Assembly (NCBI GenBank): GCA_029561345.1
Contig: JAKQJC010000059.1
Coordinates: 124,001-188,000 of the forward strand
Reading direction: 5' to 3'
Source of the DNA: Chloroflexota bacterium
GTDB taxonomy: Bacteria; Chloroflexota; Anaerolineae; Anaerolineales; Anaerolineaceae
Length of the DNA: 64,000 nt
Shown here: positions 26,871-37,397 of the stretch, piece after piece
Position numbering within the stretch: the stretch's first letter is position 1
Layout of the letters: each line of letters begins with the position of its first letter
The notes under the pieces: generated by a model
Databases searched by the model: none
What the model was told of the DNA's origin: nothing
What the model saw: the letters and a program-made list of their open reading frames with translations, nothing else
Translations under genes and position numbers: made by a program

Positions 26871-28391
26871 ATGAAGCGCTGGATTCCAATTGCAATTTTT
26901 TTGTTATTGATCACACTGCCGTACCTGGCTGCCTGGGGAATGCAGGGAGATCAGTTTGTGTTTGGGGGCTTTCTGATGAATGTGGCGGATGGAAATTCCT
27001 ATCTGGCAAAAATGCGGCAGGGATGGGAAGGCGCGTGGTTGTTTCACCTGCCGTTTTCAGCGGAGCCAGGTGAAGGGGCCTTCATTTTCCTTTTTTATCT
27101 TGGGCTGGGACATCTGGCGCGCCTGACCGGCCTGCCGCTGCTGGCGGTGTTTCACCTGGCGCGGGTGGCGGGCGCTGGTTTTATGGCCTGGGCGTTGGCG
27201 CGTTTTTACCGCCAGACTTTGCCAGAGATGGAAAAGAGAATAAATCCTTTGATGCTGACAGCCCTGCTGAGCGGCGGGATGGGCTGGATTTTGCTGCCGG
27301 GTGGGGTGATGACATCGGATTATTGGGTGGCAGAAGCCTATCCATACCTGGCAGGCTATGCCAACCCGCATTTTCCCCTGGCGCTTGGTTTAATCCTCTG
27401 CCTGCTTACGGATGATGGCGCGCCCATGACTTTAAGTCAGGGTTTACGCCTATTGGGGCTCAGCCTGGGCCTGGTCACTGTGCTGCCTTTTGCCTGGATG
27501 GTGGCGGGAGCCCTGCTGCTGGTCTGGCTGGGGGTGAACTGGAAAGGGGACCGCCGAAGGCACCTGATGCGCCTGGCCTGGGTTTGCATGGGGGCGGCGC
27601 CCATGCTGGGTTATCAATTCTGGGTATACCAGTTTGATCCGGTTTTTCAGGCCTGGAATGCACAGAACCAGACGGTCTCGCCGCCGCTGTGGGATTTTAT
27701 CATTTCATTTCTTCCCATGCTGGCGCTGGCCGGGGTAGGGGCTTATTTTGAACTGCGCGCCAAACAGGCCAGCCCGGCGCGGCTGCTGGTGGTCTGGCTG
27801 CTGGCGGGGATTGTCCTGTGTTATGTGCCTTTCAGTCTGCAGCGCCGGTTTATGATGGGTTACATGATTCCGGTGGCCGGGTTGGGCATGTTGGGGCTGG
27901 AAAAACTGGTGGCTTCGTCAGAGCGCCGCTGGCGGCTGGCTTTTGTCAGCCTGCTGGCAGCAGGCCTGCTGACCAACGTGCTCGGCCTGACCGGCGCCAG
28001 CCTGGGAATCCTTGGGCATCATCCCGGCCTGTATCTGAGTAGAGATGAGGCGGCAGTTTACCGGTGGATTGATGAAAACACTCCCCCAAATGCGCTGGTG
28101 CTGGCGGATCCTGCCAGCGGGCTGCGCTTGCCTGGCTGGACGGGGCGGCGAGTGATTTACGGCCATCCATTTGAGACCATTCAGGCTGAAAAAGAGGAGG
28201 CTTTTGTAACCGCCTTCTTTTCTGGGAGGATGAGCTTTGAGGAGAGCCAGCAGGCGCTGGCTGAGCGGGGCGTGGATTTCATATTTTATGACCCGCACGC
28301 AGAAGAAGCCGGCAGACCGGCCGTATTGAATGACCGGGATCTTGTTTTTCAATCAGGAGAGGTTGCCGTGTACCGGGTGAAACAGCCATGA
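26871..28391 (+). CDS. Polytopic membrane protein, GT-C glycosyltransferase-like
   Basis: A 506-residue protein with about ten transmembrane helices and a C-terminal soluble part of about 110 residues (YRWIDENTPPNALVLADP). This shape fits GT-C-type, lipid-linked-sugar-dependent glycosyltransferases, and the loop after helix 1 has acidic residues (NVADGNSYLA) where such enzymes hold a catalytic Asp. It overlaps the next gene by 4 bases. Acceptor and sugar are unknown. Confidence 0.65.
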   Translation: MKRWIPIAIFLLLITLPYLAAWGMQGDQFVFGGFLMNVADGNSYLAKMRQGWEGAWLFHLPFSAEPGEGAFIFLFYLGLGHLARLTGLPLLAVFHLARVAGAGFMAWALARFYRQTLPEMEKRINPLMLTALLSGGMGWILLPGGVMTSDYWVAEAYPYLAGYANPHFPLALGLILCLLTDDGAPMTLSQGLRLLGLSLGLVTVLPFAWMVAGALLLVWLGVNWKGDRRRHLMRLAWVCMGAAPMLGYQFWVYQFDPVFQAWNAQNQTVSPPLWDFIISFLPMLALAGVGAYFELRAKQASPARLLVVWLLAGIVLCYVPFSLQRRFMMGYMIPVAGLGMLGLEKLVASSERRWRLAFVSLLAAGLLTNVLGLTGASLGILGHHPGLYLSRDEAAVYRWIDENTPPNALVLADPASGLRLPGWTGRRVIYGHPFETIQAEKEEAFVTAFFSGRMSFEESQQALAERGVDFIFYDPHAEEAGRPAVLNDRDLVFQSGEVAVYRVKQP

Positions 28392-30541
28392 AGAAAAGTT
28401 TTTTCATTATTCTGATCATTCCCCTTATCCTTTACCTATTTCCCGGGCAGGTGGCTTTTTTTGCCGGTTCAGCGCATTCAGATTTGTTGATCAGCCATTA
28501 TCCCAATGCAGAGGTGATCCGGCAGGCGCTATCGGCTGGCCAATTTCCCTTGTGGGCGAACAATATTTTGAGCGGTTACCCATTTCATGCCAACCCGCTG
28601 TCCGGGCTCTGGTACCTGCCCGGATGGCTGGCGCTGCTGCTGCCGCTGCCCTGGGGTTTTAACCTGGTGATGCTGCTGCACCTGCTTTGGGGCGGCATGG
28701 GAGTGTTTTTCTGGCTCAAACAGGAAGGTCTGAAACCAGCGGCTGCTCTTCTGGCGGGGGTGATGTTTGAATTGCTGCCGTCCACAGCGGCCCATTTTGG
28801 GGCCGGGCATGTGACCTTGATTTATGCTCTGGCCTGGACGCCCTGGCTGCTGTGGAGTGAGAAGAAATGGCAGCGGACGCACTCGTGGCGTTTCTGGCAG
28901 TGGCCGGCAGTGATGCTGGGAGCCATTCTGCTGGCGGATGTGCGTTGGGCTTTTTATGCCGGGGTGCTGTGGGCAGGTGTGTTGTGGTTTGATCAGGTGC
29001 GTGCGCTCAACCTGGTGACGGGTAAGCTGCCAAAGGGGGTGCTGCGTGCGGGCTTCTGGGTGGTTTTTGCAGTGCAAAAGATCACCGGCCTCACCATACA
29101 GGTTCTGCTGGCCTGCGGACTGGCTGCGCCGCTGCTGCTGCCCCTGTGGCAGTATGCCGGGCTTTCAACGCGCAGCCTGATGACGGGCAATGATGTTCTG
29201 ACCCTATCCATGCCGCCGCTGCGTCTGCTGGGCGGTTTTCTGCCCCTGGCGGGCGGTAGTGCAGAATGGGTGTTTTACGGCGGCGCTGTGGCCGTTTCAA
29301 TTGCCTGCTTGATGATCCTTTCGCCGGGACTTTTGAAGCGCGGCTGGTTCTGGCTGGCGCTTTCCCTCCTGGGCGTGGTTCTGGCGCTGGGCGAAAACCT
29401 GCCGTTTGCCAGCAGCCTGACGGGACTGCCGGTGGTGAGCTGGCTGCGCGTGCCGCCGCGCTGGCTGATGATCAGCGGCCTGGCAGCCTGCGCCACGGCA
29501 GCCTGGGGACTGGATGCCCTGTTGGAAGAAAACCCGCAAGATATTTTCAAGGTGTGGGTCAGGCCAACCCTCGGTCAATTTACCCTGGCGGTGCTGGGCC
29601 TGGCCCTGGCCGGCGGATTGATGGCGCTGAATGGCACATGGGATTGGGGCTTGATGTGGGGGGGACTCGGGTTGATGGCGGCAGCCCTGCTGGTGAGCCT
29701 GCGCTGGGGAGGCAAAATTAAGGTGAAGGCTTTCACCTGGGCCGTGCTGGGCGTTCTGGTCATTCAATTGGGGGGGATTAACCTGGCGATGCTGGAAGGG
29801 CGGCCGGTGGATGAGGTTCTGGCCGAAGGGAAAGCGGTTGCCCAGGCCGTGAAAACGGATGATTTGAGCCGGGTGGTCTCACTTTCCTATGCCATTCCTC
29901 AACAGACAGCAGTACAGGCCGGATTGCAGCTGGCTGATGGCATTGATCCCATGCAAATGGCAGCTTATGCGGCCTATCTTGGCCAGGCGTTGGGAACGGG
30001 GAGCGAAGGATACAGCGTGACCCTGCCGCCTTTTGTCAGCGGCAACCCTGAAACAGATAATGCCGGCGCTGCGCCGGATGCAAAAAAACTTGGCCTGTTG
30101 AATATTGTTTATGTGACGGCGGCCTTCGACCTGCCTGAAAGCAGCGGATTGGTGCTGGAGCAGGTGATTGGGAATGTGAGAATCTATAAAAACCCGGAAG
30201 CCCGCTCCAGGGCGTGGCTCACCAGATTGGATGGCTCCATTATACCGGCGGCCGTTCAAAGCTGGGCGCCGGGACGGGTACAGCTGGCCGCAGAAGGCCC
30301 TGGTCTGTTGACCCTGTCAGAAATGAACTATCCCGGCTGGGAAGTTTCGGTGGATGGAAAACAGGGCGTTCTGGAACGGGTGAATGATGTGCTGATGGGG
30401 GTGAATTTGAGTGAAGGACTTCATGAAGTGCGGTTCACTTTCCAGAGTCCAAACCTGGCATGGGGTTGGGGACTTTGGGGGGGCTCGGCGGCGATTTTGT
30501 TCCTCTGGGGCTTCCGGCGCTGGAAAAAGGCGAAGCGATGA
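28388..30541 (+). CDS. YfhO-like polytopic membrane protein 1
   Basis: A 717-residue protein with about 12 transmembrane helices and a soluble C-terminal domain. The end of that domain (LSEMNYPGWEVSVDGKQ) is characteristic of YfhO-family proteins, which are GT-C-like enzymes for glycosylating teichoic acids or other surface polymers in some bacteria. The first loop (HSDLLISHYPNAEVIRQAL) holds acidic residues. It overlaps both neighbours (ATGA), so the three large membrane proteins are translated as a coupled set. Confidence 0.7.
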   Translation: MKKSFFIILIIPLILYLFPGQVAFFAGSAHSDLLISHYPNAEVIRQALSAGQFPLWANNILSGYPFHANPLSGLWYLPGWLALLLPLPWGFNLVMLLHLLWGGMGVFFWLKQEGLKPAAALLAGVMFELLPSTAAHFGAGHVTLIYALAWTPWLLWSEKKWQRTHSWRFWQWPAVMLGAILLADVRWAFYAGVLWAGVLWFDQVRALNLVTGKLPKGVLRAGFWVVFAVQKITGLTIQVLLACGLAAPLLLPLWQYAGLSTRSLMTGNDVLTLSMPPLRLLGGFLPLAGGSAEWVFYGGAVAVSIACLMILSPGLLKRGWFWLALSLLGVVLALGENLPFASSLTGLPVVSWLRVPPRWLMISGLAACATAAWGLDALLEENPQDIFKVWVRPTLGQFTLAVLGLALAGGLMALNGTWDWGLMWGGLGLMAAALLVSLRWGGKIKVKAFTWAVLGVLVIQLGGINLAMLEGRPVDEVLAEGKAVAQAVKTDDLSRVVSLSYAIPQQTAVQAGLQLADGIDPMQMAAYAAYLGQALGTGSEGYSVTLPPFVSGNPETDNAGAAPDAKKLGLLNIVYVTAAFDLPESSGLVLEQVIGNVRIYKNPEARSRAWLTRLDGSIIPAAVQSWAPGRVQLAAEGPGLLTLSEMNYPGWEVSVDGKQGVLERVNDVLMGVNLSEGLHEVRFTFQSPNLAWGWGLWGGSAAILFLWGFRRWKKAKR

Positions 30542-32838
30542 AACGATTTTTTGCGCGCCTGCGCTGCCTGATGGAACTGCCGTTGCTGCCGGTGTGGCTG
30601 GGACCGGTGATTCTTTTTGCGCCGGTCTGGGCGACCGGCCAGGCGCTTTATTGGGGGACCGTTTCTCTGCAATTTGTCCCCTGGCGGCTGTGGGCGTGGG
30701 AGATGATCAGAGCCGGGCAGATGCCGTTGTGGAATCCGCTGGTGGGGTTGGGGGCCCCGCTGGCGGCCAATTACCAGTCGGCGCTGTTTTACCCGCCCAA
30801 CTGGATTCCATTCTTGTTTGAAGTGGCCGGCGGCACGGGCTGGATGGCCTGGAGCAATACCTGGCTGGTGATATTCCACCTGATTCTGGCCGGCATGGGG
30901 ATGGTTGTGCTGGGGCGGCGGATGGGGTTATCGCCGCTGGGGCAGATGGTGATGGCGCTGGCCTTTGAGCTTTCAGGCTACCTGGTGACGCGGGCTGGTT
31001 TCTTCAGCATCAATGCCACGGTGGCCTGGATGCCCTGGCTGCTGGCCTATGGATGGGATGTGGTGCGTGAAGAGAAGGGATCTTATGGGCCGTTCATTCG
31101 CCTGACGGCTTGCATGGCACTGATGTTGCTGGCGGGGCATGCGCAGACGGCAGCTTACGCCCTGGTGTTGATGGGCGCCTGGGTGCTGTTCCAGGGGCGA
31201 GGAAAAGGTGTTTTTCGCATAGCCGCAGCGGGGGCCGCCGCCGTGCTGACAGCCATGGTTCAGCTGTGGCCGACCTATGAGTATTTACAGCAATCTCAAA
31301 GAAGTGATGCGGTTGACTTTGCTTTTGCGGTCAACTATTCCTTTCACCCGATGCGGTTTTTGACCCTGCTGGCGCCCAATTTGTTTGGTTCGCCGGCAGC
31401 AGGGTCTTATTTATTGAAGGCGGATAACTACTGGGAAGGAGCCATTTATGTGGGTTTGCTGCCGCTGCTGCTGGGGGTGATTTTCCTGGTGGTGGTTTTG
31501 CGGCGGAGACCGAAAAGCACCTGCCTGGTGTGTTTTTTGGTGGAAGTCTGGCTGGTATCCTTTGCGCTGGCTTTGGGCAGCAACACGCCCATTTTCCCAT
31601 TCCTTTATCATACAGTTCCGGGCTTTGACATGTTCCAGGCGCCGACCCGTTTCAGCCTTTGGGGGGTATGGGCCATGGCAGTAATGGGCGGGCTGGCGGT
31701 GGATGCCCTGCACCGCCCGGTCAAAAAAGCCCTTTTTTGGACGCGGCTGGCCACCATGGGCGGATTTGCCCTGACGGTGGGCGCCGGGGCAGGCTGGCTG
31801 ATTTTGGGCGCCAAAGCTGAACTTGTTTTGGGCGTGGCCTGGGCCGGATTGATGGCCCTGGGCGTGGGATTGCTCATGCTGTTCAAGCCGGAGGGAGAGG
31901 CTGGCGAGAAGGCGATACCGGCAAGGCTTTGGCCCTGGCTGGTGAGCGGTTTACTGATGCTCGACTTGATCTCCGCGAGCTGGGGTTTTCACATGGGAAC
32001 TGCTGTGGAGGTGTATGCGTGGAAACCAGGTGGATCAGCGGAACGCATCTGGATGGAGACGGAAACCGAGCGATTTCTCAAATTTGACCGCTTCTTTGAA
32101 TTCACCAATTTTAAATCCAATCCTGACATGACGAAGATGCGGGCAGCCTGTCTGCCCAATATCTGCATGTTGGATGGGGTGAGCCTGGTCAACAACTTTG
32201 ACCCGCTGGTACCCGGGCGGATGGCGAAATGGATGGCTTTGCTGGAAACAGGGCAGCCAGCCACCCGGCGCAGGATGCTGGAAATGATGGCAGTGAATAC
32301 CATTGCCATTCTTGAACCTGGCGGAGAGGTGATACGGGCAGAGTTTGAGGAGCGTGAGAAGATAGCCTGGGCTGACTGCATTGAGGGTGTGCCGGATGAA
32401 GCGTCTGCGTGGGAAAAAATATCCGCTTACCTGAATGAACCGGAAAGCATGCCAGGGAATATCGCCTTGCTGGAGGGTTATGACGGGCCGAAGCACTGCG
32501 AGCCGGGCTCCAAAGGTGAAACAACGCTGATCAGGGCAGTTCCTGGTGAGGAAAGTTATCAGGTTTCTAACAGCAAACCGGGCTGGCTGGTGATCGCCAA
32601 CAGCTGGTATCCGGGGTGGGAGGCATGGCTCGATGGACACAAAGTGGAGTTGTACCGCGCCAATTATGTTGAAATGGCCGTGGAAATCAAAGATTCAGGC
32701 AACCACTCCTTAGTCCTGACCTACAAACCGCTCAGTGTGTATGGAGGCGCGGCCATCAGTTTATTTACAATAGCCGGGTTAATGTGTTTGGGAATTTTCT
32801 CCGGCTATGGTAGAATCAAACCATTGCGAATTCAATAA
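30538..32838 (+). CDS. YfhO-like polytopic membrane protein 2
   Basis: A 766-residue paralog of the preceding protein, with about 12 transmembrane helices and the C-terminal YfhO hallmark [20 protein letters not shown]. The start is the ATG at 30538, which overlaps the previous stop (ATGA); the longer frame to 30460 lies inside the previous gene. Two different YfhO-like proteins plus a GT-C-like one in a row suggest a dedicated surface-glycan modification system. This is inference. Confidence 0.7.
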   Translation: MKRFFARLRCLMELPLLPVWLGPVILFAPVWATGQALYWGTVSLQFVPWRLWAWEMIRAGQMPLWNPLVGLGAPLAANYQSALFYPPNWIPFLFEVAGGTGWMAWSNTWLVIFHLILAGMGMVVLGRRMGLSPLGQMVMALAFELSGYLVTRAGFFSINATVAWMPWLLAYGWDVVREEKGSYGPFIRLTACMALMLLAGHAQTAAYALVLMGAWVLFQGRGKGVFRIAAAGAAAVLTAMVQLWPTYEYLQQSQRSDAVDFAFAVNYSFHPMRFLTLLAPNLFGSPAAGSYLLKADNYWEGAIYVGLLPLLLGVIFLVVVLRRRPKSTCLVCFLVEVWLVSFALALGSNTPIFPFLYHTVPGFDMFQAPTRFSLWGVWAMAVMGGLAVDALHRPVKKALFWTRLATMGGFALTVGAGAGWLILGAKAELVLGVAWAGLMALGVGLLMLFKPEGEAGEKAIPARLWPWLVSGLLMLDLISASWGFHMGTAVEVYAWKPGGSAERIWMETETERFLKFDRFFEFTNFKSNPDMTKMRAACLPNICMLDGVSLVNNFDPLVPGRMAKWMALLETGQPATRRRMLEMMAVNTIAILEPGGEVIRAEFEEREKIAWADCIEGVPDEASAWEKISAYLNEPESMPGNIALLEGYDGPKHCEPGSKGETTLIRAVPGEESYQVSNSKPGWLVIANSWYPGWEAWLDGHKVELYRANYVEMAVEIKDSGNHSLVLTYKPLSVYGGAAISLFTIAGLMCLGIFSGYGRIKPLRIQ

Positions 32839-32852
32839 CAGGTGATAAAAAG

Positions 32853-33821
32853 ATGAACATTTCAGGCATTCAACCCTTTACCGAACAATTACTCAACAAT
32901 CTTGAAAAGGTTATTGTTGGCAAACGCCAGAGCCTTGAACTGACCGTCATTGGCCTGCTTTGCCAGGGACATATCCTGATTGAAGATGTTCCTGGCGTCG
33001 GCAAGACCATTCTGGCCCGCAGCCTGGCCAAATCCTTGGGCTGCACCTTCAAGCGTATCCAGTTTACCCCGGATATGCTGCCCAGCGATGTGACGGGCGT
33101 TTCGATGTTCAACCAGATCACGCGTGAATTTGAATTCCGCCCGGGGCCAGTGATGGCGCAGATTGTGCTGGCGGATGAAATCAACCGCGCCACGCCCAAA
33201 ACGCAATCTGCGCTGCTGGAGGCCATGGAAGAACACCAGACGACAGTGGACGGCACCACCCACAGCCTGCCCAAACCGTTCATGGTGCTGGCTACCCAGA
33301 ACCCGATTGAATATGAAGGCACCTTCCCGCTGCCAGAAGCCCAGCTTGACCGTTTCTTGATGCGGGTGCGCCTGGGTTACCCGGGTTTGAATGAAGAAAT
33401 CCGCGTGCTGGAACTGCAGCAATTAAAGCACCCCATTGAGGATATTGATGCTGTGATCACCATTGAAGAGCTGCGCGAAGCCCAGGAAGCGATCAAGACC
33501 GTGCATGTTTCGGGTCTGGTGAAGCGTTATGTGGTTGAAATGGTGCGCAAGACCCGCGAACACGCTGATGTTTACCTCGGCTGCAGCCCCCGCGGCAGCC
33601 TGGGCCTGTTCAGAGCCGGGCAGGTGAAAGCCGCCATGAGCAACCGCGACTATGTGCTGCCCGATGATATCAAAGCCATTGCCAATAATGTGCTGGCGCA
33701 CCGCCTGGTGCTGAACGCCGGAGCCCGTCTGCGCAACCTCAGCTCTGACAAGGTGGCCCAGGAGATTATCGGCAGCGTTCCTGTGCCGACCGGTGATTTT
33801 TCCCGGGGTACGGCACGGTAA
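32853..33821 (+). CDS. MoxR-family AAA+ ATPase
   Basis: A 322-residue AAA+ chaperone-like ATPase. Walker A GVGKTI (in [16 protein letters not shown]), Walker [10 protein letters not shown], sensor 1 region [10 protein letters not shown] and the MoxR-typical [14 protein letters not shown] are intact. MoxR proteins act with DUF58/VWA proteins to assemble or activate protein complexes. AGGTGA precedes the ATG by 7 bases. The stop overlaps the DUF58 start (TAATG), a conserved pairing. Confidence 0.93.
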   Translation: MNISGIQPFTEQLLNNLEKVIVGKRQSLELTVIGLLCQGHILIEDVPGVGKTILARSLAKSLGCTFKRIQFTPDMLPSDVTGVSMFNQITREFEFRPGPVMAQIVLADEINRATPKTQSALLEAMEEHQTTVDGTTHSLPKPFMVLATQNPIEYEGTFPLPEAQLDRFLMRVRLGYPGLNEEIRVLELQQLKHPIEDIDAVITIEELREAQEAIKTVHVSGLVKRYVVEMVRKTREHADVYLGCSPRGSLGLFRAGQVKAAMSNRDYVLPDDIKAIANNVLAHRLVLNAGARLRNLSSDKVAQEIIGSVPVPTGDFSRGTAR

Positions 33822-35158
33822 TGAAGATCGGGCGTTCTTTCTGGGTGGTGCTGGCTCTGCTGGCTGCCAGTTTTCTGGCATCCACCATTCCCAGCATTTC
33901 CTCAACCTCCCTGTATTACCGCCTGTTTTACCTGTGGTTGGGATTGATTGTGGTCGGATGGGTATGGACGGTCATCAGCATCCGCGGGATGAGCGTCCGG
34001 CGTTACCAGCGCACTCTGCGCCAGCAGGTCGGACAGATTTTTGAGGAACGCTTTGAAATCATCAACAATGCCTGGTTTTCCAAGCTGTGGATAGAGGTTA
34101 ACGACAAATCCAGCCTGCCTGGAACCGGCGGGTCACGCGTGATGACCTGGATCGGTCGGAGACAGTCCCGTTCTTACCTGGCCTATACCGAATTGAGCCA
34201 GCGGGGTTTGTATAACCTGGGACCCACCACCATCACCACCGGCGATATTTTTGGCCTGTTTCGCAGCTCTGTGCAGATCAAGAATGAACAGCAAACGCTG
34301 CTGGTGCTCCCTTACATGGTGGACCTGGACGAATTTCCCTCTCCGCATGGCCTTCTGCCGGGCGGTAAGGCACAGCGCCGCCGCACTCTTGAAGTGACCC
34401 CCTATGCGGCCGGCGTGCGGGAGTATTCCACAGGCGACCCGTTAAACCGCATTCATTGGCCTTCCACCGCACGGCGCGAAAAGCTGATGGTTAAAGAATT
34501 TGAGTTGGACCCGCGGGCTGAGGTGTGGATTGTGATGGATGCCTACCAGGGTGTTCAATTCTCTCAGGAAACGGAAAAACCCCGCGGGAAGGCGGATGCC
34601 TTCTGGTGGATGAAGCGGGCGCCGAAATTGACCATTCCGCCCGCGACCTTTGAATATGCGGTTTGCGCGGCGGCATCGGTGGCCAATTATTATGTCAAGC
34701 TGGGCCGCGAAGTCGGCCTGATCAGCATGGGGCAATCGGTGACCCTGCTGCCGCCGGAAAAAGGCGAGCGGCAATTGGGCAAGCTGCTGGAAACCCTGGC
34801 CCTGGTGAAGGATGACGGGGAACTGCCCCTGCTGGGCCTGGTGGCGGCTCATCTGGACCAGATGACGCGCGGCAGCACAGTCATTATGATCACCCCCTGC
34901 ATTCATCAGGAAGTGGTCCAGGCAGTGGATGAAATCACCCTGCGCGGGATGAAACCGGTGGTGATTCTGGTTGACCCGGGCACTTTCGGCGGCCCGCAGG
35001 GCGCAGATGAAATTCAAGCCACCCTGCATTTTCACGGCATTCCCTGTTTTGTGGCCAAAAACCACGAAGATTTGCGACAGGCTCTGGAAGGCAAGCGAAT
35101 TTCTCAATCGCGTCCGTGGTGGCAAAATGACCAGGAGCCAGGCAAGGAGACAGCATGA
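33821..35158 (+). CDS. DUF58-domain protein, MoxR partner
   Basis: A 445-residue protein with two N-terminal transmembrane helices (about residues 5-50). A large cytoplasmic part contains the DUF58 core, TGDPLNRIHWPSTARREKL, followed by a VWA-like segment (ELDPRAEVWIVMDAYQGVQF). It is the standard partner of MoxR. It overlaps MoxR by 1 base and the AlaX-like gene by 4 bases. The complex assembled by the pair is unknown here; the adjacent surface-glycan genes are one candidate. Confidence 0.9.
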   Translation: MKIGRSFWVVLALLAASFLASTIPSISSTSLYYRLFYLWLGLIVVGWVWTVISIRGMSVRRYQRTLRQQVGQIFEERFEIINNAWFSKLWIEVNDKSSLPGTGGSRVMTWIGRRQSRSYLAYTELSQRGLYNLGPTTITTGDIFGLFRSSVQIKNEQQTLLVLPYMVDLDEFPSPHGLLPGGKAQRRRTLEVTPYAAGVREYSTGDPLNRIHWPSTARREKLMVKEFELDPRAEVWIVMDAYQGVQFSQETEKPRGKADAFWWMKRAPKLTIPPATFEYAVCAAASVANYYVKLGREVGLISMGQSVTLLPPEKGERQLGKLLETLALVKDDGELPLLGLVAAHLDQMTRGSTVIMITPCIHQEVVQAVDEITLRGMKPVVILVDPGTFGGPQGADEIQATLHFHGIPCFVAKNHEDLRQALEGKRISQSRPWWQNDQEPGKETA

Positions 35159-35883
35159 GCACTGAAGCGTTGTATGCCGCTGACAGCAGCTTGAAGATAT
35201 TTCAATCTGAAGTGACTGCGGTGAACGAACAAGACAACTGCATCGCACTGGCCGCCAGCGCCTTTTATCCGGGCGGAGGCGGTCAGCCGGCTGACCAGGG
35301 TGCCCTGGACTGGGGAACCGGCCCGCAGGCCGTGACCCGGCTGCAGAAGGACCGCGAAGGAAATATCTGGCATTACCTGGGGGTTCCTTTGCCCGCCATT
35401 GGGCAGAAGGTCAACGGGCAGATCGATTGGACGCGCCGTTACCAGTTGATGCGCACCCACACGGCCATGCATATCCTTTGCGGGGTGGTGTACCGCGATT
35501 ACGGCGCCCTGGTGACGGGTGGGGATATGGAACCCCTTAAAGGACGTATGGATTTTGAATTTGAATCTTTACAAAAAGAATTTGTGCAGGTGATTGAGGC
35601 AGCCGTCAACCGGGAAATCAAAGCCGCGCGAGATGTCAGAATTGCTCTGCATACCCGTGAAGAGGCTTTCCAGATTCCGGACTTGATTCGCACCAAAATC
35701 AACCTGCTGCCGGAAGGCATCATGGTCATCCGAACGGTGGAAATTGTGGGTTTGGACTTACAGGCGGACGGCGGCACGCACGTCCAGAACACATTAGAGG
35801 TTGGGCATATGCGGATTGTTGATTACAAAAGCAAAGGCAAGATCAACAAGCGCATTTATGTTGAGATTTCAGACGAGGAATAA
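35155..35883 (+). CDS. AlaX-like alanyl-tRNA editing protein
   Basis: A 242-residue homolog of the AlaRS editing domain, which hydrolyses Ser-tRNA(Ala) or Gly-tRNA(Ala). The N-terminal barrel has the AlaRS/AlaX motif [12 protein letters not shown]. The zinc site HxxxH is present (His102, His106), and a third His (His208) in ADGGTHV. The usual Cys of the CGGTH motif is Asp204. The length fits AlaX-M. It overlaps the DUF58 gene (ATGA) and precedes folE by 4 bases. Activity is likely but the altered metal ligand leaves some doubt. Confidence 0.85.
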   Translation: MSTEALYAADSSLKIFQSEVTAVNEQDNCIALAASAFYPGGGGQPADQGALDWGTGPQAVTRLQKDREGNIWHYLGVPLPAIGQKVNGQIDWTRRYQLMRTHTAMHILCGVVYRDYGALVTGGDMEPLKGRMDFEFESLQKEFVQVIEAAVNREIKAARDVRIALHTREEAFQIPDLIRTKINLLPEGIMVIRTVEIVGLDLQADGGTHVQNTLEVGHMRIVDYKSKGKINKRIYVEISDEE

Positions 35884-35887
35884 AAAA

Positions 35888-36532
35888 ATGAAAGAAAAAT
35901 TAATCTACGACCCCTGCGTTTATGAGGTGGCAGATCTGTTTTTGGGGACGGAGATAGACAACCCAACGATTGAAACCTCCGTTCATGCCATCATCAAAGC
36001 CATTGGCGAAGACCCGGAACGCGACGGGCTGCTGCGCACCCCTGAGCGGGTGGCCAAGGCCTACGGCGAACTGCTGGCCGGTTACCGGACAGACCCGGCG
36101 GAACTGGTGAACGAAGCTTTGTTTGAGGTGGATTACCAGGAGACGGTGATTGTCCGGGATATCGAATTTTACAGCCTGTGCGAACACCACATGCTGCCCT
36201 TCATCGGCCGGGCCCACGTGGCTTACATTCCCAAAGGGCGGGTGATTGGCCTTTCGAAGATCCCGCGCATTGTGGATATGTTCTCGCGGCGTTTGCAGGT
36301 GCAGGAACGGCTGACCCGGCAGATCGCTGATTTTCTTAACGAACTGCTGCACCCCGAAGGCGTGGCGGTGGTGGTGGAAGCCCTGCATCTCTGCTCCATG
36401 ATCCGCGGGGTGCGCAAACATGATGCGCGCATGACCACATCAACCATGCTGGGCACCTTTAAGGAAGATCAGGCCACGCGCATGGAATTTCTCGATAATA
36501 TTTCCCGCAGCGCAGAACCGCTGCATTTCTAA
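35888..36532 (+). CDS. folE: GTP cyclohydrolase I
   Basis: A 214-residue enzyme that converts GTP to 7,8-dihydroneopterin triphosphate, the first step of folate synthesis. Zinc ligands are the Cys and His of LCEHHMLPF and the Cys of [15 protein letters not shown]. The catalytic core [18 protein letters not shown] is conserved. The start is the ATG at 35888, just after the AlaX-like stop; upstream in-frame codons lie inside that gene. The remaining pterin genes folK, folB and an SDR lie convergently downstream. Confidence 0.95.
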   Translation: MKEKLIYDPCVYEVADLFLGTEIDNPTIETSVHAIIKAIGEDPERDGLLRTPERVAKAYGELLAGYRTDPAELVNEALFEVDYQETVIVRDIEFYSLCEHHMLPFIGRAHVAYIPKGRVIGLSKIPRIVDMFSRRLQVQERLTRQIADFLNELLHPEGVAVVVEALHLCSMIRGVRKHDARMTTSTMLGTFKEDQATRMEFLDNISRSAEPLHF

Positions 36533-36542
36533 TCTGCGCTGA

Positions 36543-37022
36543 TCAGCACAGCGTCTCTGGACGAGGTTGCGCCCAACCCTCCCTGAGGAGGGCGGCAGCA
36601 ACCTCGTCCAGTTTCTGGCAGGTGACGGGATTCTGGAGGTCGGGGGTCAGTTCGGCCAGCGGTGCAGCGATGTGCAGACGCTTCCAGAGATTTTCATCCA
36701 CAATTTGCTCATCGTAAAGGATGATGTCAATATCCATGGTGCGGGGAGCGTTTTTATCTGCGCTGCGCACCCGGCCAAGCTGGTTTTCGATGGAATGGAT
36801 GATGGTGTCCTTCAATTCATCCATTGACAGCGGGGTTTGAAAACACAGAGTGGCATTTAAGAAATTGGGGCCGTTGGAACCAACAGCGATGGTCTCCCAG
36901 AGGCGTGAACAGGCGGTGATCTCACCGGCAGCCCCAAGCAAGCGGTATGCAGCGCGCATGTTTTCGAGGGGGCGGATATTGGAACCCAGGAGGAGGTATG
37001 CGCGGTGCATGGCTGTTTTCAT
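36543..37022 (-). CDS. folK: 6-hydroxymethyl-7,8-dihydropterin pyrophosphokinase (HPPK)
   Basis: A 159-residue enzyme that pyrophosphorylates hydroxymethyl-dihydropterin. Family motifs LLLGSNIRP, NGPNFLNAT, GRVRSADKNAPRTMDIDIILY and the PLAEL segment are all present. It overlaps folB by 4 bases (ATGA), the common arrangement for consecutive pathway steps. Its last codons form half of a long inverted repeat that faces the end of folE. Confidence 0.95.
   Translation of the reverse strand: MKTAMHRAYLLLGSNIRPLENMRAAYRLLGAAGEITACSRLWETIAVGSNGPNFLNATLCFQTPLSMDELKDTIIHSIENQLGRVRSADKNAPRTMDIDIILYDEQIVDENLWKRLHIAAPLAELTPDLQNPVTCQKLDEVAAALLREGWAQPRPETLC
36557..36611. terminator. Long hairpin within the 3' end of folK, likely terminator for folE
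   Basis: A perfect 14-bp stem (CTGGACGAGGTTGC at 36557-36570 with 36598-36611) encloses a second 6-bp stem (36577-36582 with 36587-36592, loop CTGA). It lies just past the folE stop and inside the last folK codons, between convergent genes. No T-run follows, so termination is probable but not certain. Confidence 0.55.
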
Positions 37023-37372
37023 ACCTCTCCGCGGGTGATTTCGATACCCACCGAGCGGGTGAAGCGCACAGCGCCGGGTTTTTCAACGCGTACCCGCACG
37101 CCGCGGGCGTTTTTCTCGGCCAGGCATATTTTGGCGATATCTTCGGCCAGGGCTTCAACGGTGAAGCGGTGGGCGGTTTCAGCATGCGCCATCACTTTTT
37201 TGGTGACCGTGCGGTAGTTGACGCAGTCTTCGATATTGTCACTTTGTCCGGCAGTGCTGGCATCGGTGTAAATGGTGATGTTGACCAGAATATCCTGGGT
37301 GTGGGTGCGTTCCGAGTCGTTGACGCCGATGATGCCGCGGATGAGCAAATCACGAATGATGGTTTGATCCAT
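37019..37372 (-). CDS. folB: Dihydroneopterin aldolase
   Basis: A 117-residue enzyme that cleaves dihydroneopterin to hydroxymethyl-dihydropterin and glycolaldehyde. Conserved features are IIRDLLIRGIIGVNDSERTH at the N-terminus (with the substrate-binding Glu) and a C-terminal Lys in VRVEKPGAV. The start is the ATG at 37372 with AAGGA 7 bases upstream; an ATG at 37390 lacks a ribosome site. The length is typical for FolB. Confidence 0.92.
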   Translation of the reverse strand: MDQTIIRDLLIRGIIGVNDSERTHTQDILVNITIYTDASTAGQSDNIEDCVNYRTVTKKVMAHAETAHRFTVEALAEDIAKICLAEKNARGVRVRVEKPGAVRFTRSVGIEITRGEV

Positions 37373-37397
37373 AACAATTTCCTTATCCATTTTGAGG

